Made by a program: the position numbers and the translations under genes. From NCBI GenBank assembly GCA_020725115.1, contig DYFR01000017.1, forward strand, positions 1 to 64,000: a stretch of DNA of 64,000 nt, given 5' to 3'. The first letter of the stretch is position 1. Each line of letters opens with the position of its first letter. The notes under the pieces were generated by a model that saw only the letters and a list, made by a program, of their open reading frames with translations, was not told the DNA's origin and searched no databases. The stretch comes from Thiohalomonas denitrificans (GTDB taxonomy: Bacteria > Pseudomonadota > Gammaproteobacteria > Thiohalomonadales > Thiohalomonadaceae). Positions 8,468 to 17,001 of the stretch are shown here, piece after piece.

Positions 8468-8504
8468 ATCGTTTGCTTCTACTATTTCAATAGTAAATAG
8501 CTAT
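8468..8504. promoter_or_regulatory. OxyR-type operator upstream of rubrerythrin
   Basis: Four tetranucleotides occur at exact 11-base intervals: ATCG (8468), CTAC (8479), ATAG (8490), CTAT (8501). The OxyR consensus is ATAG-N7-CTAT-N7-ATAG-N7-CTAT, so 14 of 16 positions match. It sits upstream of rubrerythrin and close to oxyR. Confidence 0.7.
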
Positions 8505-8518
8505 CAATAAAACCCTTC

Positions 8519-8679
8519 TGCCGCGGAGACGCGGAGACGCAGAGACGCAGAGTTAGTTTGGCGAAAGGATGATGTGCCCCTCACGCCAGACCTGGAGGCA
8601 TTCCGTTCCTCTGTGTCTCCGCGTCTCTGCGACAGATTTTCTTAGCTTTGTAGGGTGGATAAGCGCAGCGCATCCGCCA
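8519..8679. repeat. Family C inverted repeat followed by a family A copy
   Basis: CCGCGGAGACGCGGAGACGC and its inverse (ending CTCCGCGTCTCTGCG) span 8519-8634. A family A copy (GGTGGATAAGCGCAGCGCAT) follows at 8651-8679. With the operator at 8468-8504 this accounts for the 306-bp gap between rubrerythrin and oxyR. Confidence 0.8.
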
Positions 8680-8694
8680 AACGGCTGCGGCACA

Positions 8695-9603
8695 TCATCC
8701 ACCGAGCACCCAGCGCTCGCCCAGCACCGGCGTGACCGCCTCGCGCACCGCCTGCGCCACGGCGGCGAAGGCCTCGGTGCGGTAGCTGCCGCTGCGATGG
8801 AGCAGGCCGACGCGGCGCGTCGGCACCGGGTCGGCGAAGGGGATATAGCGGATGGTCTTTTCCTTGCCCTGGGCCAGCTGCGGCATCAGGGTGATGCCGA
8901 TGCCCTCGGCCACCATCTGGCGCACCGTCTCCAGGCTGGTGCCGCGGAAGCCGCTGTACTCGCTGGCCCCGCCCAGCAGGCAGACGTCCAGCGCCTGACC
9001 GCGCAGGCAGTGACCCTCCTCCAGCAGCAGCACCTCCTGGCCGTGCAGGTGTTCCAGACCGGCCGCCTTCACCCTGGCGAGGTCGGGATGGGCGGTGGGC
9101 ACGCTGAGCAGGAAGGGTTCCTGATACAGGTCGATCTCCGCGAATTCATCGGTTTCCACCGGCAGGGCCAGCAGCAGCAGGTCGAGATCGCCGTTGCGCA
9201 GCTTGTCCAGCAATACCGAGGTCTGGTGCTCGTGCAGGAACAGTTGCAGGCGCGGATGGCGCTGGTGCAGGCGCGGCACGAACAGCGGCAGCAGATAGGG
9301 TGCGATGGTGGGGATCACGCCCAGCTGCAGACGCCCGGCCATGGGGTCGCGGAAGGTGGCGGCAATCTCCTTCACCCCGCGCGCCTCGCTGAGCACACGG
9401 CGCGCCTGCGCCGCCACCAGCCGCCCGGCCTCGGTCATGCGCACCTGGCGGCCGCGCTCCACCAGCATCACGCCGAGGTATTCCTCCAGCTTCTTGATCT
9501 GGCCGCTCAGCGTCGGCTGGCTGACGAAGCAGCGTTCGGCGGCGCGGTGGAAGTGCTGCTCCTCGTCCAGGGCCACCAGATATTCCAGGTCACGCAGGTT
9601 CAT
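8695..9603 (-). CDS. oxyR: Peroxide-responsive regulator OxyR
   Basis: This 302-residue LysR-type regulator has an N-terminal winged HTH (MNLRDLEYLVALDEEQHF.. SQPTLSGQIKKLEEYLGV). The two redox cysteines fall at exactly the classical positions, C199 (EEGHCLRGQ) and C208 (ALDVCLL). Formation of the C199-C208 disulfide is how OxyR senses hydrogen peroxide. It is co-oriented with the rubrerythrin operon just downstream. The four-part OxyR operator between them suggests that rubrerythrin, rubredoxin and the reductase belong to its regulon. Confidence 0.93.
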   Translation of the reverse strand: MNLRDLEYLVALDEEQHFHRAAERCFVSQPTLSGQIKKLEEYLGVMLVERGRQVRMTEAGRLVAAQARRVLSEARGVKEIAATFRDPMAGRLQLGVIPTIAPYLLPLFVPRLHQRHPRLQLFLHEHQTSVLLDKLRNGDLDLLLLALPVETDEFAEIDLYQEPFLLSVPTAHPDLARVKAAGLEHLHGQEVLLLEEGHCLRGQALDVCLLGGASEYSGFRGTSLETVRQMVAEGIGITLMPQLAQGKEKTIRYIPFADPVPTRRVGLLHRSGSYRTEAFAAVAQAVREAVTPVLGERWVLGG

Positions 9604-9747
9604 TGCCGTCTTCCCGTTTCATCGCTGAGACCTATCAATCTAATACAAACAAAAGGCAGCAGCCATGCCGGAAGGGGTGGTTCGCGTTCCCGGGATTCAC
9701 CGGAACACGACCAGGCAGAGGGTGAGGATTCAACGTGTGCCGCGGCG

Positions 9748-11847
9748 TCAGCCCCTGGGCACCAGCTGCCAGCGGGTGTCGCCCTGCTCGCTGGTGACCT
9801 CGCGCTCCTCCAGCCAGAGCAGCTTCTTGTCCTCCACCAGCCGCATCTCGCTGTGCGGTGCGCGGATTACCGTGCCCTGATGGGTGATCTTCTGCACCTT
9901 GAGTTCGGCCTTGCCCGCTGTTTCATTCATCCACTCATGCAGCTGCGCAATCTCTCCCTGCAAGGTCGCGATCTGCGCCTGCGCCGCGCTTTGCCGCGCC
10001 TGCAATTCCGTCAACGCCGCATCCACGGCATCCTGCGCAGCGAACAGCGTGTTGAGTTCCTGCTCGGTGCTCGCTGCCTGCTCGCCCAGCATCTCCAGCA
10101 GATGGCGTGCCTGGCCATCGCCGGCCGCCGCCGCCTGCTCCAGCTCGCGCTTGCGCACCAGCGTCCTGTCCTGCACCTGCGCCAGCGTGCCGATGCGCGG
10201 CTCCAGTTCCTCGCGCTCCCGGCGCCGCGCCTCCACCTCTTCCGCCACGGTCGCCAGCGTCTGCTCATTTTCGCTGATCACCGCCTCATGCCGGGCGAGC
10301 TGGTGCCGCACGCGCTCGTCCACACCGACGGTGATGTGACAGGGCGGCGAGGAGGGCGAACCGATCTCCTGCACCACTACACCGCCCTTGGCCGACACGG
10401 TGGAGGCCAGCAGGGTGCAGGCCTCACCATGGAACACTCCGCTGGTCTCGATGGTAGATTCCACCACCTCGCGCTGCACCAGCACATCCCCCAGCGCCTC
10501 GACATGGCTGGTGTGGAAGTACTTGGCCTTCACCGCACCATCGGCGTGTATGCGTGCGCCGATGACACCGCCGGCGATTACCACATCGCCGCTGGCCTCC
10601 ACCTCGCCGCCCTCGATCTCTTTCGCCACCAGTTCGCCGCACTTGACGCGAAAGCCATGTTGCACCGTGCCACTGACGATGACGCGGCCGGCAAAGTCCA
10701 CGTGGCCGGTGCTGTAGCCGAGGTCGCCCTCGATGCGGTATTCCGGGTGTACGGCGATCACGCCCGAGGCGGTCAGTACCGGATGGCCGGCCACCTGCGC
10801 CGTCACCACCAGGCGATCGGTTGTCAGTTGCGTACCGTTGCCGGCCTGCAGACGGGCGTCCTTCACCTTGCCGACCTTGAGCACGCGGCCATGCACATCG
10901 CGCCCCGGCACACCGTCTAGCGCCGGCTGCTTGCGTGCCAGGACCGCACCGACAGCCACCTGGGGGATATCGCCGCGGTCCTTGAAATCGATGAAGTCGT
11001 CGATCTCGCGCCCGGCCTTGAGGGGATGCAGCTCGAACAGGTATTCGATCCAGGCATGCTGTCCCGGCTGCGGCGCCAGGCCATGGGCCAGCGGCAGCGG
11101 CGTGGCGGCCGGCGCCGCCGGATCGCAGGCCTGCTGCAGCGCCCCTTCATCGATACCGTATTCCACATGCGCCAGATGCAGCGCCTGGCGCAGGTCATCG
11201 ACGCCCGGCCGTTGTGCGCCCTCCGCCAGGGTGACGAAGGCGGTGAGGTGATCGGGAGACACGCTGATGGAATAGCTGCCGGGGGTCGCCGGCTTGTGTA
11301 CCGCCGCGGGCGATGGTGTTGCCTCAGGTTCTGGTTCTGGTGCTGCCACGACGGCGACGGTCGCATCGGCGGCAGCGTGCGGCTCCGCCGCCGCAGGAAC
11401 GGCCGGCGCAATAGCGGCGGCCTCCTGCCGCGCCCGGTGCTGCACCTTGATCAGGATGTCGCGCTGGTCGGCGGTGATGACGTGCTGTCGCACCAGCATC
11501 TCGCCGATCATCACCTCCTTGCGCTCCTTCATGAACAGGATCTTCTGCACCTCCATGGCCGCATTGACCTGCTCCCCGCTGGCCCAGCCGCGCGCAATGG
11601 CCAGATCGCCGAAACGCTTTTCGGTAATGCGCAGCGACTTGAAGCGGCGCACCGTTTCCACATAATCGAGCTGGGCACGGCTGAGCAGCCCCTCTTCCAC
11701 GAACACCAGGCCGGGATCGTGCGCATCATCGAGCGGCTTGATCGCACGCGCCTCCAGCGCGGCCTGTACCTGCCGCGCCGTCAACAGGTGCAGACGCTCG
11801 GCCACCGCACCGATCTCGCGCGTCAGTTCCAGGGCGGTGTTGTCCAT
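9748..11847 (-). CDS. FapA-like (DUF342) polymer-type protein
   Basis: This 699-residue cytosolic protein has an N-terminal part (1-150) with a GDLAIARGWASGEQVNAAM motif like the helical repeats found before type II secretion ATPases. A Pro/Ala/Glu-rich linker (about 155-190) follows. Next comes a DUF342/FapA core (about 200-530) with bactofilin-like beta repeats (DVVIAGGVIGARIHADGAVK). A long coiled coil (about 530-650) and a short beta tail complete it. FapA relatives are linked to flagella or surface polysaccharide, but no such genes lie nearby, so the role is open. Confidence 0.75.
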   Translation of the reverse strand: MDNTALELTREIGAVAERLHLLTARQVQAALEARAIKPLDDAHDPGLVFVEEGLLSRAQLDYVETVRRFKSLRITEKRFGDLAIARGWASGEQVNAAMEVQKILFMKERKEVMIGEMLVRQHVITADQRDILIKVQHRARQEAAAIAPAVPAAAEPHAAADATVAVVAAPEPEPEATPSPAAVHKPATPGSYSISVSPDHLTAFVTLAEGAQRPGVDDLRQALHLAHVEYGIDEGALQQACDPAAPAATPLPLAHGLAPQPGQHAWIEYLFELHPLKAGREIDDFIDFKDRGDIPQVAVGAVLARKQPALDGVPGRDVHGRVLKVGKVKDARLQAGNGTQLTTDRLVVTAQVAGHPVLTASGVIAVHPEYRIEGDLGYSTGHVDFAGRVIVSGTVQHGFRVKCGELVAKEIEGGEVEASGDVVIAGGVIGARIHADGAVKAKYFHTSHVEALGDVLVQREVVESTIETSGVFHGEACTLLASTVSAKGGVVVQEIGSPSSPPCHITVGVDERVRHQLARHEAVISENEQTLATVAEEVEARRREREELEPRIGTLAQVQDRTLVRKRELEQAAAAGDGQARHLLEMLGEQAASTEQELNTLFAAQDAVDAALTELQARQSAAQAQIATLQGEIAQLHEWMNETAGKAELKVQKITHQGTVIRAPHSEMRLVEDKKLLWLEEREVTSEQGDTRWQLVPRG

Positions 11848-11952
11848 GTGTCTCCCAATGAGTGAAACCCGTACCTTCCTTGCGTCTTATAGCAGAAATG
11901 CCCTCGTGCCGCCCTTGGCCTAAACTTCAGGGACAGCCCGGGGGAAAGAGCC

Positions 11953-12348
11953 ATGAACGACAAGATATGCAAGAGCGAGGCGGAATGGCAGACGCAACTC
12001 GATCCGGAGCAGTACCGCGTGCTGCGCCAGGCCGGCACCGAGATGGCCTTCAGCGGTGCGCTCTATCACCACAAGGAAGCGGGCGTGTACCGCTGCGCCG
12101 CCTGCGGCACGCCGCTGTTCCGTTCGGAGCAGAAATACGACTCCGGCAGCGGCTGGCCCAGCTTCTGGGCACCCATCGAGGGCGCGCTGGAAACCCGCAC
12201 CGACAGCAGCCACGGCATGGTGCGGGTGGAGGTGCGCTGCGCACGCTGCGAAAGCCATCTTGGCCACGTGTTCGAGGACGGCCCGCCCCCCACCGGCCTG
12301 CGCTATTGCATCAATTCGCTGGCACTGGAGTTCACCCCGGAGGACTGA
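11953..12348 (+). CDS. msrB: Peptide-methionine (R)-S-oxide reductase
   Basis: This 131-residue enzyme repairs oxidised methionine. The zinc site is intact: C48-x2-C51 (YRCAACG) and C96-x2-C99 (CARC). The catalytic cysteine is C119 in LRYCINS. The common second cysteine in the GCGWPSF segment is serine here (GSGWPSF). Reduction therefore probably goes directly through thioredoxin or another thiol rather than via an internal disulfide. Its stop is three bases from the start of the downstream TetR gene, so the two form an operon. Confidence 0.93.
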   Translation: MNDKICKSEAEWQTQLDPEQYRVLRQAGTEMAFSGALYHHKEAGVYRCAACGTPLFRSEQKYDSGSGWPSFWAPIEGALETRTDSSHGMVRVEVRCARCESHLGHVFEDGPPPTGLRYCINSLALEFTPED

Positions 12349-12351
12349 GCC

Positions 12352-12960
12352 ATGAGCGAGGAAGCTGCCCGCCATATCATCAATACGGCGCTGCACCTGG
12401 CCAACCAGGGTTCATGGGAGGCGCTGCGGCTGCACGAGGTGGCACAGGCCGCGGGGATCAGCCTGGAAGACATACGGCGCCACTTCCGCGAAAAGGATGC
12501 ACTCATCGATGCCTGGTTCGATCGTGCCGATGCCGCCATGCTGCAGGCCACCGCCAGCGCGGAGTTTCTGCGCCTGCCGGTACGGGAGCGCCTGCAGCGC
12601 GCCCTGATGATCTGGCTGGAGACACTGCAACCGTACCGGCGTGTCACCCGCGAGATGATCCTGTCCAAGTGCGAGCCGGGCCATCTCCACATCCAGCTCC
12701 CCGCCATCATGCGCATCAGCCGTACGGTGCAGTGGCTGCGCGAGGCAGCGCAGGCGAAGGACACCTTCATGCAGCGTGCCCTGGCGGAGACGGCCCTTAC
12801 CGGTATCTATCTGGCGGTGTTCATCCACTGGCTGAACGATGATTCCGCGGACTCCGCCCGCACCCGCCGCCTGCTCGATCGACTGCTGGCCCGGGCCGAA
12901 TGGCTGGTGCGCCATCTGCCCGGCTTCACCGGCAGCGGACAGCCGGCCGGAGCGGCGTGA
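12352..12960 (+). CDS. TetR-type regulator
   Basis: This 202-residue protein has an N-terminal HTH (about 5-50: TALHLANQGSWEALRLHEVA then AAGISLEDIRRHFREKD) and an all-helical ligand domain. It lies three bases after msrB. The C-terminal WLNDDSADSARTRRLLDRLL pattern also recalls COQ9-type proteins, which share the TetR fold but bind lipid rather than DNA. Regulator is the more likely call. Confidence 0.75.
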   Translation: MSEEAARHIINTALHLANQGSWEALRLHEVAQAAGISLEDIRRHFREKDALIDAWFDRADAAMLQATASAEFLRLPVRERLQRALMIWLETLQPYRRVTREMILSKCEPGHLHIQLPAIMRISRTVQWLREAAQAKDTFMQRALAETALTGIYLAVFIHWLNDDSADSARTRRLLDRLLARAEWLVRHLPGFTGSGQPAGAA

Positions 12961-13001
12961 GCTATAGTTGAGAGCAGGAGTCGGACAAGGGAGGGGGCAT
13001 C

Positions 13002-13433
13002 ATGCACAAGCTCATCATGCTGCTGGCCACGGCGCTGCTGCTGGCAACATCCCCGGCGGGGGCCGACAACGCGGAGCGCTTCGACGGCCATACCGTGTAC
13101 TACAACGCCTTCAACGCCAACATGCTCGACAAGCGGGTGGCCCAGGCCTACAGGCTGCGCAGCGGTTGCAGTGACGGCGTACTCACCATCGCATTGCGCA
13201 GGGACGACGGCAGCGCGGCCGCGGCGGATGTCCGCGTAAGCGTCGTGACCCTGCTGGGACAGCGCACATCGGTGGCCATGCAGGAGGTAAAGGACGGCAA
13301 GAGCATCTATTATGTCGGCGGCTTCGCCATCATCACCGATGCCGAGCCGTTGAAGTTTGCCGTTACGCTGCGCCCCGCGGGCGACACATCGGAACGCAGC
13401 TTCGAATTCACCCGGCAGATGTTCCGCTGCTAA
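13002..13433 (+). CDS. Secreted DUF4426-type protein
   Basis: This 143-residue periplasmic protein has a signal peptide (1-21, cleaved after AGA). The mature part begins with the family hallmark RFDGHTVYYNAFNANML and continues as a beta-rich single domain with a terminal cysteine. Function is unknown for the family. A strong GGGAGGGGG ribosome-binding site precedes the ATG. The stop codon TAA is itself the first three bases of the inverted repeat that follows. Confidence 0.8.
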   Translation: MHKLIMLLATALLLATSPAGADNAERFDGHTVYYNAFNANMLDKRVAQAYRLRSGCSDGVLTIALRRDDGSAAAADVRVSVVTLLGQRTSVAMQEVKDGKSIYYVGGFAIITDAEPLKFAVTLRPAGDTSERSFEFTRQMFRC

Positions 13434-13554
13434 ATAGGTGTTCCGAATTTGTAACCAGGCATAGGGCGCCCCATGGGCGCCGTGCTGCGGCGGGCACGGC
13501 CCGCCCTATGACACACCGAAGATAAGGTGGATACCAATTCGGAACACTTATTTA
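13431..13554. repeat. Miniature inverted-repeat element with nested palindrome
   Basis: The left arm TAAATAGGTGTTCCGAATTT (13431-13456) and right arm (13526-13554, inverse TAAATAAGTGTTCCGAATTG) are near-perfect inverted repeats of about 26 bases. Between them lies a second pair, CATAGGGCGCCC..GGGCGCC with GGGCACGGCCCGCCCTATG. The element fills almost exactly the gap between two convergent genes and looks like a MITE. Confidence 0.7.
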
Positions 13555-13573
13555 GACGGCTCCCGGGACAGTT

Positions 13574-14146
13574 TCAGCGCTTCTTCCCCGGCGCGTAATT
13601 GCCGTAACCGCGACTGGTCAGCTTGCCGTCGCGTACCAGCTGCTCCAGCGCCTTGCCCAGTTCGGAGGCGCTGTGCCCGCGGGAACGCAGCTGCTCCTTG
13701 AGCAGGCTTTCACTGATGGAACTGCGGCCAATCATGATCTCCATGATCACATCGGTCAGTTCACTGCCCGTCCCGCCCTTGTTCGCCGCGCGACGTTCCG
13801 GCGCGGCCTTGTCCGGTGCCGGTGCCGGTGCCGGCTTGGCGGCGGCGGGCGGCTCGCTGTCGCGCGAGTCCTGCTCCAGCTCGGTCAGGGTCTTGTCGAT
13901 CACTGCCAGCGCGGCCTGATGCCTGGTAATCAGCTGCTCGCGCTGTTTCTGCAGGGCCTGCATTTCCTTGTCATTGGCGGCCAGCCCCTGCTCATACTCA
14001 CGCACCAGCTGCTCGCGGTGCCTGCGCGCCTCCTTGACGCGCTCCAGCGCCACGGCGCGCCTGGCGGCATCCTCTTCAGCCTGCTTTTTTTTCTTTGCCA
14101 GCTCGAACAGCTCTTCGGCTGACATGTCCTCGATATTCACCAACAT
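13574..14146 (-). CDS. Coiled-coil protein with C-terminal winged helix
   Basis: This protein of 190 residues begins MLVNIEDMSAEELFELAKKK. The frame is open further upstream, but this ATG has an AAGGA site. A charged coiled coil covers about 10-100, a Pro/Ala linker about 105-130, and a small winged-helix-like domain about 135-190 (ELTDVIMEIMIGRSSISESL). The start resembles the H-NS family opener, but the DNA-binding AT-hook-like tail of H-NS is absent. It could be a nucleoid-associated or regulatory protein. That is inference. Confidence 0.65.
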   Translation of the reverse strand: MLVNIEDMSAEELFELAKKKKQAEEDAARRAVALERVKEARRHREQLVREYEQGLAANDKEMQALQKQREQLITRHQAALAVIDKTLTELEQDSRDSEPPAAAKPAPAPAPDKAAPERRAANKGGTGSELTDVIMEIMIGRSSISESLLKEQLRSRGHSASELGKALEQLVRDGKLTSRGYGNYAPGKKR

Positions 14147-14393
14147 ATGAACAGTCCTTGGTTCCACGACCACCTGCCGCGCCTTCGTTGGACAAGCAGT
14201 GGCCAAATTGATTCCGGCGCACAAGTCTACTCCACTGCCGGTGAAAACCGCACGGCCCCGGCCCCCATGCTTTGTCCTTGATCAAGGAGCCGTTCATCAC
14301 ACAGGGTTTATAGTAGCCGGCAAACTGTTTTCCCTGCCGGCCGGGGGCAGGCAAGGGCATACCAGGACCACTTCCGATGATGTTCATCCAACA

Positions 14394-15605
14394 ATGAAAC
14401 GGCTCTGGCTCATAACCGGGCTGCTGACGGGTCTGCTGGTCGCGGGGCCAGGGCACTGCCTGCCGCCGTTGCAGATGTTCATCGACGTCACCCCGCCGGG
14501 CGGTGTGCTGCGGCCGCCGCCGGGCAGCTATGCCGGCCCGGTGGTGATCCGCCGCCCGCTCACCCTGGAGGGCGAGGGGCGCATCACCATCGACGCCGGC
14601 GGCCGCGGCACGGTACTCAGCATCATTGCCGATCAGGTCACCGTGCGCGGCCTGCGTCTCACCAACTCCGGCGAGTCCCATGACAGTGTCGATGCCGGCA
14701 TCCTGGTGGAGGGCAGCGACAACCTGATCGAAGACAACACCATCGACAACACCCTGTTCGGCATCCACCTGCGCCAGGCGCGCCGCAACACCCTGCGCCA
14801 CAACCGCATCAGCTCCAAGCCCTTCGATGTGAACATGCGCGGCGACGGCATCCGCCTGTGGTACAGCAGCGACAACCTGATCGAGCAGAATACCCTGCGC
14901 GACGTGCGCGACATCTTCCTCATCAACTCGCCGGACAACCGCCTCCTCGGCAACGAGGTGCGCAACAGTGGCGTCGGCATCCAGCTGGTCTATGCCCCCG
15001 GCAATCTGCTGGAGGACAACACCGTCGATGCCAACACTACCGGCTTCGTGCTGGTCTACTCCGACGACAACACCATCCGCGGCAACCGTCTGTACCACCT
15101 GCGCAGCGCCTCCGGCTCCGCCCTGGCGGTAAAGGAAAGTTCGGGCGTGGTGATCGAAAACAATGAGATCCTGCATTGCGCCATCGGCATCCTGGCCAAC
15201 GCCCCCACCCACGCGGAGAACACGCTCGAACTGCGCAACAACCGCTTCAGCTATAACGACGTCGCCATGTATTTCTACGGCGAAAAGGGCGGTCATTTAA
15301 TCCACGGCAACCGCTTCGAACAAAACCTGCAGGATATTGCCGTCAGCGCGGCCACCAGTGCCCGCGCCAACGACTGGCGCGGCAATTACTGGGACAACTA
15401 CCAGGGCTTCGACCGCGACGGCGACGGCACCGGCGACCTGCCCCACGAGGTTCATCTCTACGCCGACCGCATCTGGATGGATCGCCCGATGACCCGTTTC
15501 TTCCGCGGCTCGCTGATGCTCGATCTCATCGACTTCATCGAGCGCCTCGCCCCCTTCTCCGACCCGCCGCTGGTGCTGCGCGACCCGACGCCAAGGGTGC
15601 GCTGA
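14394..15605 (+). CDS. NosD-like periplasmic parallel beta-helix protein
   Basis: This 403-residue secreted protein has a signal peptide (1-21). A run of NosD/CASH repeats follows, each with an N-x-I/L turn (DNLIEDNTIDNTLFGIHLRQ and similar). It ends with the NosD hallmark DRDGDGTGDLP near residue 345. NosD normally supports copper-site assembly in nitrous oxide reductase together with NosF, NosY and NosL. None of those genes, nor nosZ, is present here. The longer open frame from 14199 is rejected because the ATG at 14394 starts the signal peptide. Confidence 0.8.
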   Translation: MKRLWLITGLLTGLLVAGPGHCLPPLQMFIDVTPPGGVLRPPPGSYAGPVVIRRPLTLEGEGRITIDAGGRGTVLSIIADQVTVRGLRLTNSGESHDSVDAGILVEGSDNLIEDNTIDNTLFGIHLRQARRNTLRHNRISSKPFDVNMRGDGIRLWYSSDNLIEQNTLRDVRDIFLINSPDNRLLGNEVRNSGVGIQLVYAPGNLLEDNTVDANTTGFVLVYSDDNTIRGNRLYHLRSASGSALAVKESSGVVIENNEILHCAIGILANAPTHAENTLELRNNRFSYNDVAMYFYGEKGGHLIHGNRFEQNLQDIAVSAATSARANDWRGNYWDNYQGFDRDGDGTGDLPHEVHLYADRIWMDRPMTRFFRGSLMLDLIDFIERLAPFSDPPLVLRDPTPRVR

Positions 15606-15614
15606 CCACAAACC

Positions 15615-15684
15615 CGCCGCAGAGACGCGGAGGCGCAGAGCTGTTCCGAATCGGTTATCTCCGTGTCTCCGCGCCTCTGCGGCA
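15615..15684. repeat. Family C inverted repeat between nosD-like gene and tesA
   Basis: GCCGCAGAGACGCGGAGGCG and its inverse (CTCCGCGCCTCTGCGGC) form a hairpin between two convergent genes. It may double as a bidirectional terminator. Confidence 0.8.
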
Positions 15685-15701
15685 ATCCTGGAAGTGGTGT
15701 C

Positions 15702-16304
15702 TTACCGCAGCAACGGCTCCAGCAGCGGCCACACCGTATCGAGCAGCAGCGGCTGCGCCGCCGCATTGGGATGCAACTGATCCGCCTGGATCAGCGCCGG
15801 GTCGAGGGCCACCCTCTCCATCAGGAAGGGCACCAGGGGCAGTTGATGTTGCGCCGCCAGCTCCTGGTAGACGGTCGCAAAACGCTCGGTATACACCCGG
15901 CCGTAGTTGGGCGGGATCTGCATGCCGATGAGCACGACCTTGATCCCGCGCTGTGCGGCCCGCATCACCATCTCATCGAGATTGCGCTGCATCGCCTCCA
16001 GCGGCAGGCCGCGCAGGCCGTCGTTGGCGCCCAGCTGCAGCAGCAACCAATCGGGGCGATGCTGGTCCAAGGCGGCATCCAGCCGTGCCAGCCCGCCGGC
16101 CGTGGTATCGCCGCTGATGCTGGCATTCACCACCGTATGCTCAAGACCGCGCTGTTCCAGCCGCTGCTGCAGCAGGCTCACCCAGCCCTGCCCCGGCTCC
16201 AGCCCGTAACCGGCACTGAGGCTGTCGCCCAGCACCAGCACTGTCCCCGCCTGGGCGTAACAGGCGACAATGAACAACAGGATTGCCAACAGGAAATTTC
16301 GCAT
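15702..16304 (-). CDS. tesA: Periplasmic SGNH esterase/thioesterase I
   Basis: This 200-residue enzyme has a signal peptide (1-19). The SGNH blocks are complete: nucleophile S28 in GDSLSAGYG, the glycine block near 65 (SGDTTAGG), GAND near 96, and the acid-His pair in DQLHPN near the C-terminus. TesA hydrolyses acyl-CoA and lysophospholipid esters. Its start codon (16302-16304) overlaps that of the divergent ybbA (16303-16305), so each promoter must lie inside the other gene. The tesA-ybbA-ybbP order is the same as in Escherichia coli. Confidence 0.92.
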   Translation of the reverse strand: MRNFLLAILLFIVACYAQAGTVLVLGDSLSAGYGLEPGQGWVSLLQQRLEQRGLEHTVVNASISGDTTAGGLARLDAALDQHRPDWLLLQLGANDGLRGLPLEAMQRNLDEMVMRAAQRGIKVVLIGMQIPPNYGRVYTERFATVYQELAAQHQLPLVPFLMERVALDPALIQADQLHPNAAAQPLLLDTVWPLLEPLLR

Positions 16305-17001
16305 GATGGAAACGATTGTCTCCGCCGAACAGGTGGGCAAGCAAGTGGAGGTGGCCAGCGGCACGCTCACCATCCTGCAGGAAGTGAGTTTTGCGGTTGC
16401 CGCCGGCGAGAGCCTGGCCATCATTGGCGTGTCCGGCTCGGGCAAGTCCACCCTGCTCGGCCTGCTTGCCGGTCTCGACCTGCCGAGCAGCGGGCGCATC
16501 ACCCTGGCCGGCGAGGAGCTGAATGCGCTGGACGAGGACGGCCGCGCCCGCCTGCGCGGCCAGAAGGTAGGCTTCGTGTTCCAGACCTTCCAGCTCTTGC
16601 CCGGCCTCACCGCACTGGAAAACGTCATGCTGCCGCTGGAGCTGGCCGGCAATGCCGCTGCCATGGCCCAGGCCACCGCCCTGCTGGAGCGCGTCGGCCT
16701 CGCCCAGCGCCTCGATCACTATCCCAAACAGCTGTCCGGCGGCGAACAGCAGCGCGTGGCCATCGCCCGCGCCTTCGCCGGCAGCCCGGCGCTGCTGTTC
16801 GCCGACGAGCCCACCGGCAACCTCGACGCCGCCACCGGCGGGCGCATCATCGACCTGCTGTTCGAGCTCAACGCCGAACAGGGCACCACGCTGATCCTGG
16901 TTACCCACGACGACAAGCTGGCCGGGCGCTGCGGCCGCCGCCTGCATCTCGACGGCGGCCGGGTGGTGGCGGATGAATCTAAGAACGGCGTCCGCAAATG
17001 A
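16303..17001 (+). CDS. ybbA: ABC transporter ATP-binding protein YbbA
   Basis: This 232-residue LolD/MacB-type ATPase has Walker A GVSGSGKST near 43, a Q-loop (VFQTFQLLPGL), signature LSGGEQQR near 145, Walker B ALLFADEP and an H-loop (LVTHD). It pairs with the FtsX-like permease YbbP downstream. Two adjacent ATGs (16303 and 16306) are possible starts. The last five codons (NGVRK plus stop) lie within the arm of a nested inverted repeat, so the element has replaced the original 3' end or spacer. Confidence 0.9.
   Translation: MMETIVSAEQVGKQVEVASGTLTILQEVSFAVAAGESLAIIGVSGSGKSTLLGLLAGLDLPSSGRITLAGEELNALDEDGRARLRGQKVGFVFQTFQLLPGLTALENVMLPLELAGNAAAMAQATALLERVGLAQRLDHYPKQLSGGEQQRVAIARAFAGSPALLFADEPTGNLDAATGGRIIDLLFELNAEQGTTLILVTHDDKLAGRCGRRLHLDGGRVVADESKNGVRK

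Noticed and set aside
8569..10920. A 783-codon plus-strand frame
   Set aside because: It lies antisense to oxyR and the FapA-like gene, both of which have clear motifs.
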